DNA of 64,000 bases from an uncultured Prevotella sp. Its GTDB lineage: Bacteria; Bacteroidota; Bacteroidia; Bacteroidales; Bacteroidaceae. Where the stretch lies: contig CAMCBZ010000002.1 of NCBI GenBank assembly GCA_945873145.1, positions 62,001 to 126,000 of the forward strand, given 5' to 3'. Below the pieces are notes generated by a model. That model saw nothing but the letters and a program-made list of their open reading frames with translations, did no database searches and was not told the origin of the DNA. The stretch's first letter is position 1. The number at the start of each line of letters is the position of its first letter. Below are positions 42,772 to 52,567 of the stretch, piece after piece. Made by a program: the position numbers and the translations under genes.

Positions 42772-45700
42772 ATGAAGTATCTAAATCTATTTGTGTTGAA
42801 GGCGATGCTGTTAGGCACGATGATGGTCAGCCCAGGACTCACGGTCATGGCACAAAACGGCTCCACGGTCGTTGGCTCTGTGGTCGACGAGAATGGTGAG
42901 CCCGTCATTGGCGCCACTGTGATGCTGAAAGGCCACAAGGGTGTCGCCACGGCAACCGATCTCGACGGTCATTTCAAACTGGAGGTACCATCCAAGGGCG
43001 GCACCCTCGTATTCTCGTACATCGGAATGCTCAACAAAGAGGCACGCGTCTCAGGCAAACCCATGCAAGTGGTCATGCAGGAGAATGCCCGTCAGCTCAA
43101 CGACGTCGTTGTCGTGGGTTACGGCCAACAGAAGAAGGCCTCGGTCGTGGGTGCCATCACTCAGACCGACGCCAAGACGCTCGACCGCTACAGTGGCGTG
43201 CCCTCCTTGGGCCAGGCACTGACGGGCAACCTTCCCGGTGTGATCACCTCTTCCTCCACAGGTATGCCCGGTCAGGAAGACCCGAAGATCATTATCCGCT
43301 CGCAGACATCGTGGAACAACAGCGACCCGCTTGTTCTCGTCGACGGTGTTGAGCGCCCGATGAACACCGTCGACCTCAGCTCCGTGCAGACCATCTCGGT
43401 GTTGAAGGATGCATCCGCCACGGCTGTGTATGGCGTGAAGGGCGCCAATGGCGTGATCCTGATCACCACGAAACGTGGTCAGGAAGGTACGGCCCGTGTA
43501 CATGCCAAGGCCAACGCTACGGTGAAAGTAGTCTCAAAGCTGCCTGAGAAGTACGACAGCTACGACTCCTTCCTCTTATTAAACGATGTAGTAGAGCATG
43601 AGCTCGCCATCTCACCCAACGCATGGGGCAGCTACACGCCGATGGCGATCATTAACAAATACCGCTATCCGGCAAACACCGACGAGTGGGACCGCTATCC
43701 CAACGTCGACTGGCAGAAAGAGCTGTTCCGCGACTACGCCATGTCGTACAATGCCAGCGTGGATGTCAGTGGTGGTACGAAAAACGTGAAATACTTCACC
43801 GCTGTGGACTTCACACATGAGGGCGACCTCTTCAAGAAGTTCAACAACAACCGTGGTTACCACTCCGGCTTTGGCTACAACCGCATCAACATGCGTGCTA
43901 ACCTCGACTTCTCGTTGACTCATACCACCAAGTTCTCGGTCAACCTTTTCGGCAGCAATGGCGTGCGCCACTTCCCGTGGGGCCAGGGCAGCGACTCCAA
44001 CAGCTATTGGTCATCTATTTATCACACGGCACCCGATGCCATGCGTCCTGTCTACAGCGACGGCACCTACGGCTTCTATGCACCGCGTAATGCCGATGCC
44101 CTCAACTCCGTCAGAGCTTTGGCAACCAGCGGTGATGAGAAAAACACCAATACGCAGATCACCACAGACTTCATCCTCGACCAGAAGCTCGACTTCATCA
44201 CCCGCGGACTGAGTGTCAACGGCCGTCTGTCATTCGATAACACCATGGTGGAGGTAGGCCGAGGTATCAATGACCTCTATCACGACCCGCAGGCAAAATG
44301 GATTAATCCCGACACCGGTGATGTTACCTGGCAGCAGGATCCCGACTACACCGAGACTGTCAGCTGGTCGGTCAATGGCGGTAACGTCAACACGGGAGCC
44401 ACCTACCGCAAGCTCTATTATCAGTTGCAGTTGAACTATGCGCGCGCCTTTGGCCTTCACAATGTCACGGCGATGGGACTGTTCTCACGTGAAAACCGCG
44501 CCATCGGTTCGGAATTCCACCACTACCGTGAGGACTGGGTGTTCCGTACCACCTATAACTATGCGATGCGCTATTTCTTCGAGTTCAACGGCGCTTACAA
44601 CGGCAGTGAGAAGTTCAACAACGATCACCGCTTTGCTTTCTTTCCCTCACTCTCCGGTGGCTGGATGCTGAGTGATGAGCCCTTTATGAAGCCCTTGCAG
44701 AAATATGTCGACATGTTCAAGATCCGAGCTTCATGGGGTGTTATCGGTGACGACAATGTCGGCGGCCGCTGGCTCTACAAGGACACATATTCCTATGGCG
44801 GTACCACCAAGATAGGCTCACCGCTGAGCGACTCGCCTTACACCATCTACCGTCAGAGCCAGCTCGGCAATCCCAATGTGCGTTGGGAGACAGTGGAGAA
44901 GCGCAACCTTGGTTTCGACTTTGCTTTCCTCAAGGGCCTTGTGGCCGGTAGCTTTGATGTCTTTGCTGACCGTCGTAAGGATATTCTGATTGGTGGCGGC
45001 TCGCGTGCCATTCCTTCCTATTTCGGTACCACGGCTCCGACAGCCAACCTCGGTAAGGTGCATAGCCATGGATGGGAGCTTGCCCTGCGGTTCAACAAAG
45101 TGTGGAACAGCGATTTCCGCACATGGGCCAACTTCAATATGACTCATGCCGTGAACAAAGTCATCTTCAAGGATGATCCTCAGCTTCGTGCCGCTTATTT
45201 GAAGCAGGCCGGATACTCCATCGGTCAGGTGCGCAGCTACATCGACAAGGGCTTCATCACTTCCTGGGATGAGCTCTACGGCAGTCCTGAGCGTGAGACC
45301 AACAATGGCAATAAGCTCGTCGGTGACTATCAGATCGTAGACTTCAACGGTGACGGCAAGATCACCTCTGACGATGTGGCTCCCTACAAATACACCGAGT
45401 TCCCGCAAAACACTTTCAGTACGACTGTCGGTGTTGAGTGGAAAGGACTCAGCGTCAGCCTCCAGTTCTATGGTGTCACCAACGTCACCCGCTACATTCA
45501 GTTCCCGACCTTCGCCCGTGAGACGCATACGGCATTTAATGAGGGCAGTTATTGGAACGCGCTCACTGGTTCCGGGAAACTCACCCTGCCACGCTGGACG
45601 ACAACGACAGACGGCAGTGCATCCGGTACCCGCTACTACTACGACGGTGCTTTCCTGCGACTGAAGAATGCCGAGATCGCCTACACCTTCCGTGGTGCGT

Positions 45701-45864
45701 GGGTACAGCATCTCAACATCCGTGCCCTGCGCTTCTATCTCAACGGCGACAATCTGCTGCTGTGGACCAAGATGCCCGATGACCGAGAGTCCAACTTCAG
45801 TGGTGGCGACGGTGCCTATCCTACTGTGAGACGTTTTAATCTGGGTATGGACATCACCTTCTAA
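42772..45864 (+). CDS. SusC/RagA-type TonB-dependent outer membrane transporter (first)
   Basis: A 1030-residue beta-barrel transporter that imports oligosaccharides across the outer membrane with energy from TonB. Signal peptide ends near VMAQ. A carboxypeptidase-regulatory-like domain follows (GSVVDENGEPVIGATVMLKG ... FSYIGM), then the TonB-box region LNDVVVVGYGQQ, the plug (PLVLVDGVERPMNTVDL, SVLKDASATAVYGVKGANGV) and the barrel ending in RRFNLGMDITF with a terminal Phe. It is the first gene of susC-susD-susC-susD and corresponds in position to XusA. A TAATTTTG -7-like box lies at 42718-42725, but the -33 is weak, as expected for an HTCS-activated promoter. Confidence 0.95.
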   Translation: MKYLNLFVLKAMLLGTMMVSPGLTVMAQNGSTVVGSVVDENGEPVIGATVMLKGHKGVATATDLDGHFKLEVPSKGGTLVFSYIGMLNKEARVSGKPMQVVMQENARQLNDVVVVGYGQQKKASVVGAITQTDAKTLDRYSGVPSLGQALTGNLPGVITSSSTGMPGQEDPKIIIRSQTSWNNSDPLVLVDGVERPMNTVDLSSVQTISVLKDASATAVYGVKGANGVILITTKRGQEGTARVHAKANATVKVVSKLPEKYDSYDSFLLLNDVVEHELAISPNAWGSYTPMAIINKYRYPANTDEWDRYPNVDWQKELFRDYAMSYNASVDVSGGTKNVKYFTAVDFTHEGDLFKKFNNNRGYHSGFGYNRINMRANLDFSLTHTTKFSVNLFGSNGVRHFPWGQGSDSNSYWSSIYHTAPDAMRPVYSDGTYGFYAPRNADALNSVRALATSGDEKNTNTQITTDFILDQKLDFITRGLSVNGRLSFDNTMVEVGRGINDLYHDPQAKWINPDTGDVTWQQDPDYTETVSWSVNGGNVNTGATYRKLYYQLQLNYARAFGLHNVTAMGLFSRENRAIGSEFHHYREDWVFRTTYNYAMRYFFEFNGAYNGSEKFNNDHRFAFFPSLSGGWMLSDEPFMKPLQKYVDMFKIRASWGVIGDDNVGGRWLYKDTYSYGGTTKIGSPLSDSPYTIYRQSQLGNPNVRWETVEKRNLGFDFAFLKGLVAGSFDVFADRRKDILIGGGSRAIPSYFGTTAPTANLGKVHSHGWELALRFNKVWNSDFRTWANFNMTHAVNKVIFKDDPQLRAAYLKQAGYSIGQVRSYIDKGFITSWDELYGSPERETNNGNKLVGDYQIVDFNGDGKITSDDVAPYKYTEFPQNTFSTTVGVEWKGLSVSLQFYGVTNVTRYIQFPTFARETHTAFNEGSYWNALTGSGKLTLPRWTTTTDGSASGTRYYYDGAFLRLKNAEIAYTFRGAWVQHLNIRALRFYLNGDNLLLWTKMPDDRESNFSGGDGAYPTVRRFNLGMDITF

Positions 45865-45913
45865 GCCCTATATATATAATAAGGTGTATGAAACCTGTTC
45901 TAAACACTGAATC

Positions 45914-47791
45914 ATGAAAAAGATACTATATACTGCGATGTTTGCCATGGCGCTGCTGTCCATGACTACCTCGTGCAAGGACTACCTCGACAAATCACCC
46001 TTGAGTGACATTAGCGAGGAAGATCCCTATAAGAACTATACCAATTTTCAGGGCTTCACCGAAGAGCTCTACAACTGCATCCCTATGCTCACACAGTGTG
46101 ACTATCACAGTTGCTGGAACTTTGGTGAGGATGAATACTGGCAGCCCTCAGAGACCCGCGTCTTTGCCTATGCCGTGGACCAGGGCAACTATTGGGGATG
46201 GAACGAATGCTATTACTCGTTCTTCCATACCGGTGCTCCAGGCACTACGGGTACTGACCGTTTCCAGAAAGGTCATCTTTGGGGAATGGCATGGTACGGC
46301 ATCCGCAAAGCCAACGTGGGACTGGCCAACCTCAACCTGCTCACCAATGCCACGCAGGAGGAGAAAAACCTCATTGCCGGACAACTCTATTTCTTCCGTG
46401 GCTTCTTCCACTTCATGCTTATGCAGTATTGGGGCGGACTGCCCTACATCGACCAGGTCATTCCTGCCGATGCTGTGATGCGCTATCCGCGTCTGACCTA
46501 TCAGCAGACAGCCGACAAAGCTGCCGAGGACTTCCAAAAGGCTGCTGACCTGCTGCCCGTGGACTGGGACAAGACAACGGTCGGTAAGGCTACGGCCGGA
46601 AAGAACAACCTCCGCATCAACAAGATCATGGCGCTCTCGTATTTAGGCAAGGACCTGTTGTGGGCCGGATCGCCGCTGATGAACAAAGTCAGTACGGGCG
46701 ATGCCAGCTATAACAAGGATTACTGTCAGCGTGCTGCCGAGGCTTTCGGTCAGGTGCTGAAAATCTGTGATGAGACTGGCCGCTACCAGCTGGCTGATTT
46801 CAAGGACTATTCCGAACTGTTCTACACCTACAACCAAAGCTATAAGATGCCGGGACTGAAAGAGGCTATCTTCTATGAGAACCCTAACGGCAACTGGCGC
46901 TGGAACATGGTCAACGACTTCCGTCCTTCAACCATCAGCGGTTCGGGTATCAAGGTTTATCCTACTGCTAACTATGTCGACCTCTTCGGCATGGCCAATG
47001 GCAAGCCTATCAAAGACCCGACAAAGAAGGACCCGGACAGTGGCTACGACCCTGAGCACCCCTTCAAGAACCGTGACCCACGCTTCTACAAGGACATCAT
47101 CTTCGACGGTGAGAAGTGCGTGAAAGACGGCAGCAAGGTGGGCAACAATGCCAGCAAGCAGTACGCCTCGCTCTACACCGGCGGCGTTTACCGTACGGCA
47201 ACTCCTTCCAAGGACTGCTTCACCGGCTACATGAACATGAAGTTCACCAGCCAGTATTGCAATGACTGGGATGGATACCGTGAGAACAATAACATGGTGC
47301 TGAGCCTCATCCGCCTGGCCGATGTCTATCTGATGTATGCCGAGGCTGTCGCCGAGGGCTACGGTTCGGCTACTGCCACGGCCAAGGACTACACGATGAA
47401 TGCCGTGACCGCGGTGAACAAGATTCGCGAGCGTGCCGGTGTGGGTGACGTGGCTGATGAGTATCTCACCACACTCGACGGCTTTATGAGCGAGTTGCGT
47501 CGTGAGCGCGCTGTGGAGCTTGCCTTCGAAGGCCATCGCTGGACCGACCTGCGCCGCTGGCTGCTCGTCGACAAAGAGCCCTACACACTGAAGAAAGCCG
47601 TTTACTTCGACCGCGCCAAAGACCAGACCGATGCTGAGCGCTACAAGAACCCGGAGAACAACCATGTTGTCAACCTGCGTGAGGAGACCCTTTCCACACG
47701 TCACTTCAGTGAGAAGCACTATTGGTTGCCCTTCCTCAAGAGCGACGTGCAGATGTATCCCGAATTCAAGCAAAACCCAGGATGGGAATAA
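45914..47791 (+). CDS. SusD/RagB-type glycan-binding lipoprotein (first)
   Basis: A 625-residue surface lipoprotein with lipobox MALLSMTTSCKDYLDKSP (Cys about residue 21). The TPR-based SusD fold is shown by KANVGLANLNLLTNATQEEK, AGQLYFFRGFFHFMLMQYWG, the loop GLPYIDQVI, and the C-terminal block VYLMYAEAVAEGYG, INKIRERAGVG, ELRRERAVELAFEGHRWTDL and RRWL. It caps the preceding SusC and feeds it glycan. It starts 50 bp after susC and corresponds to XusB. Confidence 0.95.
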   Translation: MKKILYTAMFAMALLSMTTSCKDYLDKSPLSDISEEDPYKNYTNFQGFTEELYNCIPMLTQCDYHSCWNFGEDEYWQPSETRVFAYAVDQGNYWGWNECYYSFFHTGAPGTTGTDRFQKGHLWGMAWYGIRKANVGLANLNLLTNATQEEKNLIAGQLYFFRGFFHFMLMQYWGGLPYIDQVIPADAVMRYPRLTYQQTADKAAEDFQKAADLLPVDWDKTTVGKATAGKNNLRINKIMALSYLGKDLLWAGSPLMNKVSTGDASYNKDYCQRAAEAFGQVLKICDETGRYQLADFKDYSELFYTYNQSYKMPGLKEAIFYENPNGNWRWNMVNDFRPSTISGSGIKVYPTANYVDLFGMANGKPIKDPTKKDPDSGYDPEHPFKNRDPRFYKDIIFDGEKCVKDGSKVGNNASKQYASLYTGGVYRTATPSKDCFTGYMNMKFTSQYCNDWDGYRENNNMVLSLIRLADVYLMYAEAVAEGYGSATATAKDYTMNAVTAVNKIRERAGVGDVADEYLTTLDGFMSELRRERAVELAFEGHRWTDLRRWLLVDKEPYTLKKAVYFDRAKDQTDAERYKNPENNHVVNLREETLSTRHFSEKHYWLPFLKSDVQMYPEFKQNPGWE

Positions 47792-47821
47792 ACTTGTGTC
47801 TGGCTAACATTAAGAACAACT

Positions 47822-50656
47822 ATGATGAATAATTCCATGAACAACAAGATTCTATATATCGCATTCGTCCTTGCCATGGCTCCCGCCCTGAGTCGTGCTC
47901 AGGCCAAGACGGTCGCTGACAGCACCGCCGCCGGGCAAGTCCATGTGGCTTTTGGCAAGGTCAACAAGAGCGACCTTCTTGGCGGTGTCAACGAAGTCAA
48001 TGTGGCTGAACTGCTCAAGAAAGACTACCATGCCTACAGCCTCGACGGCATCAGCACCATGGTAGGTGGTTATAATGGCAGTATCTGGGGACAGTCGTCC
48101 TTAGTGCTCGTCGACGGTGTGCCGCGCGACGCTTCTGAGGTCGACGCCACCGAAGTGGAAACGGTCACCGTGCTAAAAGCAGCTTCCGCCATTGCTCTCT
48201 ATGGCTCCCGCGGCAGCAAGGGCGTTGTGCTCATCACCACGAAGCGCGGAAAGGCACAGCGGCTGACCATTGAGACACGCGCCAACGCCGGCTTCTACGT
48301 ACCCAAGCGCTATCCTCACTATCTCGGCGCGGCTGAGTATATGAGCCTCTACAACGAGGCTTGTGACAACGATGGCATAGCCCATCTCTATTCCGATGCC
48401 GACATCTACAACACGGCAGCCGGAACGGATCCCTACCGCTATCCCGACATGAACTTCTACAGCTCTGACTATCTGCGCAAGGCCACCTTACGCACCGATG
48501 CCACAGCAGAGATCACGGGTGGTAATCAGAAGGCTACGTACTATGCCAACTTTGGTGTTACCTACAACAATGGTCTTATCAAGTATGGCGGTCATCATAA
48601 GGACGACAACCTCAATTTCCGCGTCCGTGCCAACATCGACATGAACATCACCAACTGGCTCAAGGCTTTCGCCAATGTCGGTGTACACATCAACAATGCC
48701 TACACCTGCCGTGGTGACTTCTGGGGCGCCGCCGCCAACCTGCGTCCGAACTGGTACTCAGGTCTGCTGCCCGTGGATATGATGGACATGAACAATGAGA
48801 ACATCAGCAATCTGGTCTCCACCAGCAGCCATATCATCGACGGCAGATACCTCTTGGGCGGCAACTCGGTCAACCAGACTACACTCTATGGCGACATGCT
48901 CGCTGCAGGATATGTCAAGGACAAGAACCGCAACTTCCTCTTCGACGTCGGTGTGAATGCCGACCTCGGCATGATCACTCCAGGATTGAGCTTCAAGTCA
49001 GCTTTCAGTGTTGACTATTACGACTACTACTCTGAAGGCTACAAAGATGGCTATGCAGTCTATGAGCCCGTCTGGGCTAACATGAATGGTAAGGACATGA
49101 TAATCGACCTCAAGCAGTATGGCAAGGACAGCCGTTCGGCCAGCGAGTTTGTCGGATCCAGCACCTATTATCAGACGATGTCCTTCCGTGGGCAGTTTGA
49201 CTATAACCGTACGTTTGGAAAACTCCACAACGTTGGTGCTACGCTCATGGGATGGGGCTATCAGCGTCAGAACAGCAATGACAGCAACCACAGCGGATCG
49301 TCGTATCACCGTACTACCAATGTCAACGCCGGGTTGCGGGCCACTTACAATTACAACCATCTCTACTATGCTGAGTTCGACGGTGCGCTTGTCCACTCTG
49401 CCAAGCTGGCTCCCGGCCACCGCAATGCTTTCTCACCGAGTGGCACGCTCGGCTGGCGCTTCGGTCAGGAGCAGTGGTTCAAACGTGCGCTGCCCTTTGT
49501 CGATGACGCAAAGATCGACGCTTCCTACAGCGTGCTCAACCAGGATCTGGACATCAGCGACTACTATATGTATAAAGGCTACTACGACAACAAGGGTGGC
49601 TGGTACACTTGGGAAGACGGCTCACAGGGCGGTTTCTGCAACACCTCGAAGCGTGGTGCCAACACCAACCTCGGCTTTGTCAAGCGCAAGGAGTGGCGCA
49701 TCGGTCTCGATGCCTCGCTGTGGAACAGCCTGCTGACCATTGATGTCAACTACTTCCACCAGCTCACCGATGGTCTGCTCACCCAGGGTGCCTCTACCGT
49801 TTATCCAGGTTGGTTCAATGGCAACGGCTCGTTCCTGCCTTACCTCAACTATAACCAGGACCAGCGTACCGGCTTCGACTTTACTGTGAAGGCCGACAAG
49901 CATTTCGGCAAGTTGGAGGCTATCCTTGGCGTGAGCGGCATGGTGTTCTCCACCAAGGCCAAGAAACGCGACGAGGTCTGGAGCGAGGACTATCTCTATC
50001 GTCAGGGTCATACACTCGACGCTCAGTGGGGCTATGTCTGTGAAGGCTTCTTCAACGACGAAGCCGACATTGAGAATCACGCCAAACAGACCTTTGGCGA
50101 GGTGAAGCCCGGTGACCTGAAATATAAGGACATCAACAATGACGGTGTCATTGACGACAAGGATCAGGTTGACTTGGGTAAAGCAGGATGGGGCGCTACT
50201 CCTTTCATCTATGGACTGAACCTCACGCTGAAATACAACCGCTTCACCTTCTATGTCGATGGCACCGGCAACATGGGTGGCATCGGTTTCAAGAACAGCG
50301 GCTACTACTGGCTGAAAGGAACCAGCAAATATTCTGCCGTGGCCCGCGGACGCTGGACCCCAGAGACAGCCTCCACTGCCACTTACCCACGCCTGACCAC
50401 GAAGGACAACAGCAACAACCTTCGCAACTCTACTTTCTGGCGCAAGAGCACAGACCGCTTCGACCTGAACCGTGTGCAGCTCACCTATGATCTGCCCGAC
50501 AACTGGTTTGCAGGTAAGATCGTCAGCGGCATGAGCATCTACGCACTGGCCGAAGGCCTCTTCACCATCTCCACGGATAAGGAATGGCGTGAGACTGCTG
50601 TGGGCAGCGCACCCTACAACCGGTTCTACAATCTTGGTGTGAAGCTTTCGTTTTAA
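47822..50656 (+). CDS. SusC-type TonB-dependent transporter (second, lacking the N-terminal CarboxypepD-like domain)
   Basis: A 944-residue transporter. After a signal peptide ending near LSRAQA the plug comes almost at once: VHVAFGKVNKSDLLGGVNEV, then SLVLVDGVPRDASEVDATEV and VLKAASAIALYGSRGSKGVV. The carboxypeptidase-regulatory-like domain of the first SusC is missing, as is usual for the second transporter (XusC-like) of xylan-type double loci. The barrel ends YNRFYNLGVKLSF. It probably imports related but differently sized fragments from the first pair. The start could also be 47837. It is 30 bp after the first susD. Confidence 0.93.
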   Translation: MMNNSMNNKILYIAFVLAMAPALSRAQAKTVADSTAAGQVHVAFGKVNKSDLLGGVNEVNVAELLKKDYHAYSLDGISTMVGGYNGSIWGQSSLVLVDGVPRDASEVDATEVETVTVLKAASAIALYGSRGSKGVVLITTKRGKAQRLTIETRANAGFYVPKRYPHYLGAAEYMSLYNEACDNDGIAHLYSDADIYNTAAGTDPYRYPDMNFYSSDYLRKATLRTDATAEITGGNQKATYYANFGVTYNNGLIKYGGHHKDDNLNFRVRANIDMNITNWLKAFANVGVHINNAYTCRGDFWGAAANLRPNWYSGLLPVDMMDMNNENISNLVSTSSHIIDGRYLLGGNSVNQTTLYGDMLAAGYVKDKNRNFLFDVGVNADLGMITPGLSFKSAFSVDYYDYYSEGYKDGYAVYEPVWANMNGKDMIIDLKQYGKDSRSASEFVGSSTYYQTMSFRGQFDYNRTFGKLHNVGATLMGWGYQRQNSNDSNHSGSSYHRTTNVNAGLRATYNYNHLYYAEFDGALVHSAKLAPGHRNAFSPSGTLGWRFGQEQWFKRALPFVDDAKIDASYSVLNQDLDISDYYMYKGYYDNKGGWYTWEDGSQGGFCNTSKRGANTNLGFVKRKEWRIGLDASLWNSLLTIDVNYFHQLTDGLLTQGASTVYPGWFNGNGSFLPYLNYNQDQRTGFDFTVKADKHFGKLEAILGVSGMVFSTKAKKRDEVWSEDYLYRQGHTLDAQWGYVCEGFFNDEADIENHAKQTFGEVKPGDLKYKDINNDGVIDDKDQVDLGKAGWGATPFIYGLNLTLKYNRFTFYVDGTGNMGGIGFKNSGYYWLKGTSKYSAVARGRWTPETASTATYPRLTTKDNSNNLRNSTFWRKSTDRFDLNRVQLTYDLPDNWFAGKIVSGMSIYALAEGLFTISTDKEWRETAVGSAPYNRFYNLGVKLSF

Positions 50657-50680
50657 TCAATCCTCTTAAGAATAAGCATT

Positions 50681-52453
50681 ATGAGACTTAAATATTTCAT
50701 TCCTGTCCTTGCCTCGGCAGCACTGCTGTTCACGGCGTGCGATGATGTCTTCACTCCCGCCATCGAGAATTTCAAGGACATCGACCAGATCAAGCAGGAA
50801 CCCGACTTTGCCAAGGGCTTCCTTGTGACCGCCTACCGCACGCTGCCCGGCTACTACGACAACAGCGATGTGGCTACCGACGACGCTGTCACCAACGGCA
50901 AGAGCGACTCCTACATGAAGGTGGCCACTGGCTCGTGGACAGCTTCTTTCAATCCTTTCAACCGCTGGACAGCCGACTACAGTGCCATCCAGTACCTCAA
51001 CACATTCCTCGACAATGTCAATGGCGTGCGCTTTGTCAAGACATCGGCAGCGGTGGACAGCCTGTTGAAGATACGTATGAAGGGCGAGGCCTATGGTCTG
51101 CGTGCCATCCACCACTATTTCCTGTTGCGTGCCCATGCCGGATACTCTGCTGACGGCACGCTGCTCGGTGTGCCTGTTCATAACGCCTCAATTGGCGCCA
51201 GCAGCAACTTCAATGAGGAGCGTCCGGCATTTCAAGAGTGTGTCGACTCGATCATGGCCGACTTTGACCGTGCTGAGAAACTGCTGCCAGAAGAGTATGG
51301 CGACATCTCGTCAGAGTCCCAGATTCCGGAGAAATACCGCACGGTGACCACCGACCCGGCACTCTACAATCGTGCTATGGGCAATGTGGCACGCCAGCTC
51401 GTCGACGGACTGATCATCGAGTCGTTCCGCTCACGTCTGCTGCTGATGGCTGCCAGCCCGGCCTATCAGGCTGCCAGCAACAAGGCTACATGGGAGCAGG
51501 CTGCCAACGCCGCCGCCACGGTGGTGGACTACGCCATGGGACCGGAAGGTCTGAGCCCTACCGGTGAGACTTACTACACCAACACCGATGAGATAGCCGC
51601 CTTGAAGGAGGGCAGCAATCCCGATGAGATCATCTGGCGAGAGAATGTCTCCACCAATACTACCAGCGATGAGGACAACAACTATCCTCCTTCGCTTTTC
51701 GGCAAAGGCTATATCAACCCAACGCAGAATCTCGTCGATGCCTTCCCGATGGCTAACGGTTATCCTATCACTGACCCGCGCAGTGGCTACGACAGCAAGA
51801 ATCCCTATGCAGGACGTGATCCACGACTGGCCAAGTACATTATATATAATGGTGCTAAGGAAGGCCCGAAAAACACGGTCATCTACACAGGCAGCAAGCT
51901 CGGCACCGACGATGGTGTCAACGTCAAGGAGACGTCCACACGTACAGGCTACTACATGAAGAAGCGCCTGAACATGAATGTCAACTGTGATCCTACCTCC
52001 AAGACGGGTGTGAGCCGCTACAATCCCCGTATCCGCTACACCGAGATCTACCTCAATTATGCCGAGGCCGCCAACGAAGCCTGGGGCCCGCAGGGCAGAG
52101 GGAGCCACAGCTATTCTGCCTACGACATCATTCGCGCCATCCGCCATCGTGCCGGACTCACCGACGACAGCTATCTCGACGAGTGCGCTCAGTCGAAGGA
52201 CAAGATGCGCGAGCTCATCCACAACGAGCGCCGCCTGGAACTCTGCTTCGAGAGCTTCCGCTTATGGGACCTGCGCCGCTGGAAGGCAAACCTCAATGTC
52301 ACTGCCCAAGGCATCGACTGGGGCACAGAGTCTTACACGCCGCTTACCGCTGTGGAGAACCGCGACTATGAGGACTATATGTACTATGGTCCGATCCCTC
52401 AGTCCGAGACGCTGAAATACAGCAACTTGAAACAAAACAAGGGATGGAAGTAA
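50681..52453 (+). CDS. SusD-type glycan-binding lipoprotein (second)
   Basis: A 590-residue lipoprotein, lipobox LASAALLFTACDD. SusD features are GEAYGLRAIHHYFLLRAHAG, LLGVPVHNASI, RYTEIYLNYAEAANEAWG, IIRAIRHRAGL and MRELIHNERRLELCFESFRL followed by WDLRRWK. It pairs with the second SusC and corresponds to XusD. It is followed by a repeat-rich 114-bp gap, where partial transcription stop or mRNA processing may reduce expression of downstream genes. Confidence 0.94.
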   Translation: MRLKYFIPVLASAALLFTACDDVFTPAIENFKDIDQIKQEPDFAKGFLVTAYRTLPGYYDNSDVATDDAVTNGKSDSYMKVATGSWTASFNPFNRWTADYSAIQYLNTFLDNVNGVRFVKTSAAVDSLLKIRMKGEAYGLRAIHHYFLLRAHAGYSADGTLLGVPVHNASIGASSNFNEERPAFQECVDSIMADFDRAEKLLPEEYGDISSESQIPEKYRTVTTDPALYNRAMGNVARQLVDGLIIESFRSRLLLMAASPAYQAASNKATWEQAANAAATVVDYAMGPEGLSPTGETYYTNTDEIAALKEGSNPDEIIWRENVSTNTTSDEDNNYPPSLFGKGYINPTQNLVDAFPMANGYPITDPRSGYDSKNPYAGRDPRLAKYIIYNGAKEGPKNTVIYTGSKLGTDDGVNVKETSTRTGYYMKKRLNMNVNCDPTSKTGVSRYNPRIRYTEIYLNYAEAANEAWGPQGRGSHSYSAYDIIRAIRHRAGLTDDSYLDECAQSKDKMRELIHNERRLELCFESFRLWDLRRWKANLNVTAQGIDWGTESYTPLTAVENRDYEDYMYYGPIPQSETLKYSNLKQNKGWK

Positions 52454-52466
52454 CAGAAGATCCCCG

Positions 52467-52546
52467 CTAACTCCCCCCAAGAGGGGGGAGAAACAAGGAA
52501 TAAGAACCATGAAGAAAGTATCTTCCTCGCTCTCTAAGGGAGTTAG
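52467..52546. repeat. REP-like nested hairpins inside the sus operon
   Basis: CTCCCCCC-AAGA-GGGGGGAG (52471-52490) is a perfect 8-bp stem. A longer-range pair, CTAACTCCC (52467-52475) and GGGAGTTAG (52538-52546), encloses it. It lies between the second susD and the DUF1735-like gene. Such hairpins can act as mRNA stabilisers or partial terminators within an operon. Confidence 0.6.
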
Positions 52547-52567
52547 GAGAATAGCAAAGAACTTAAA

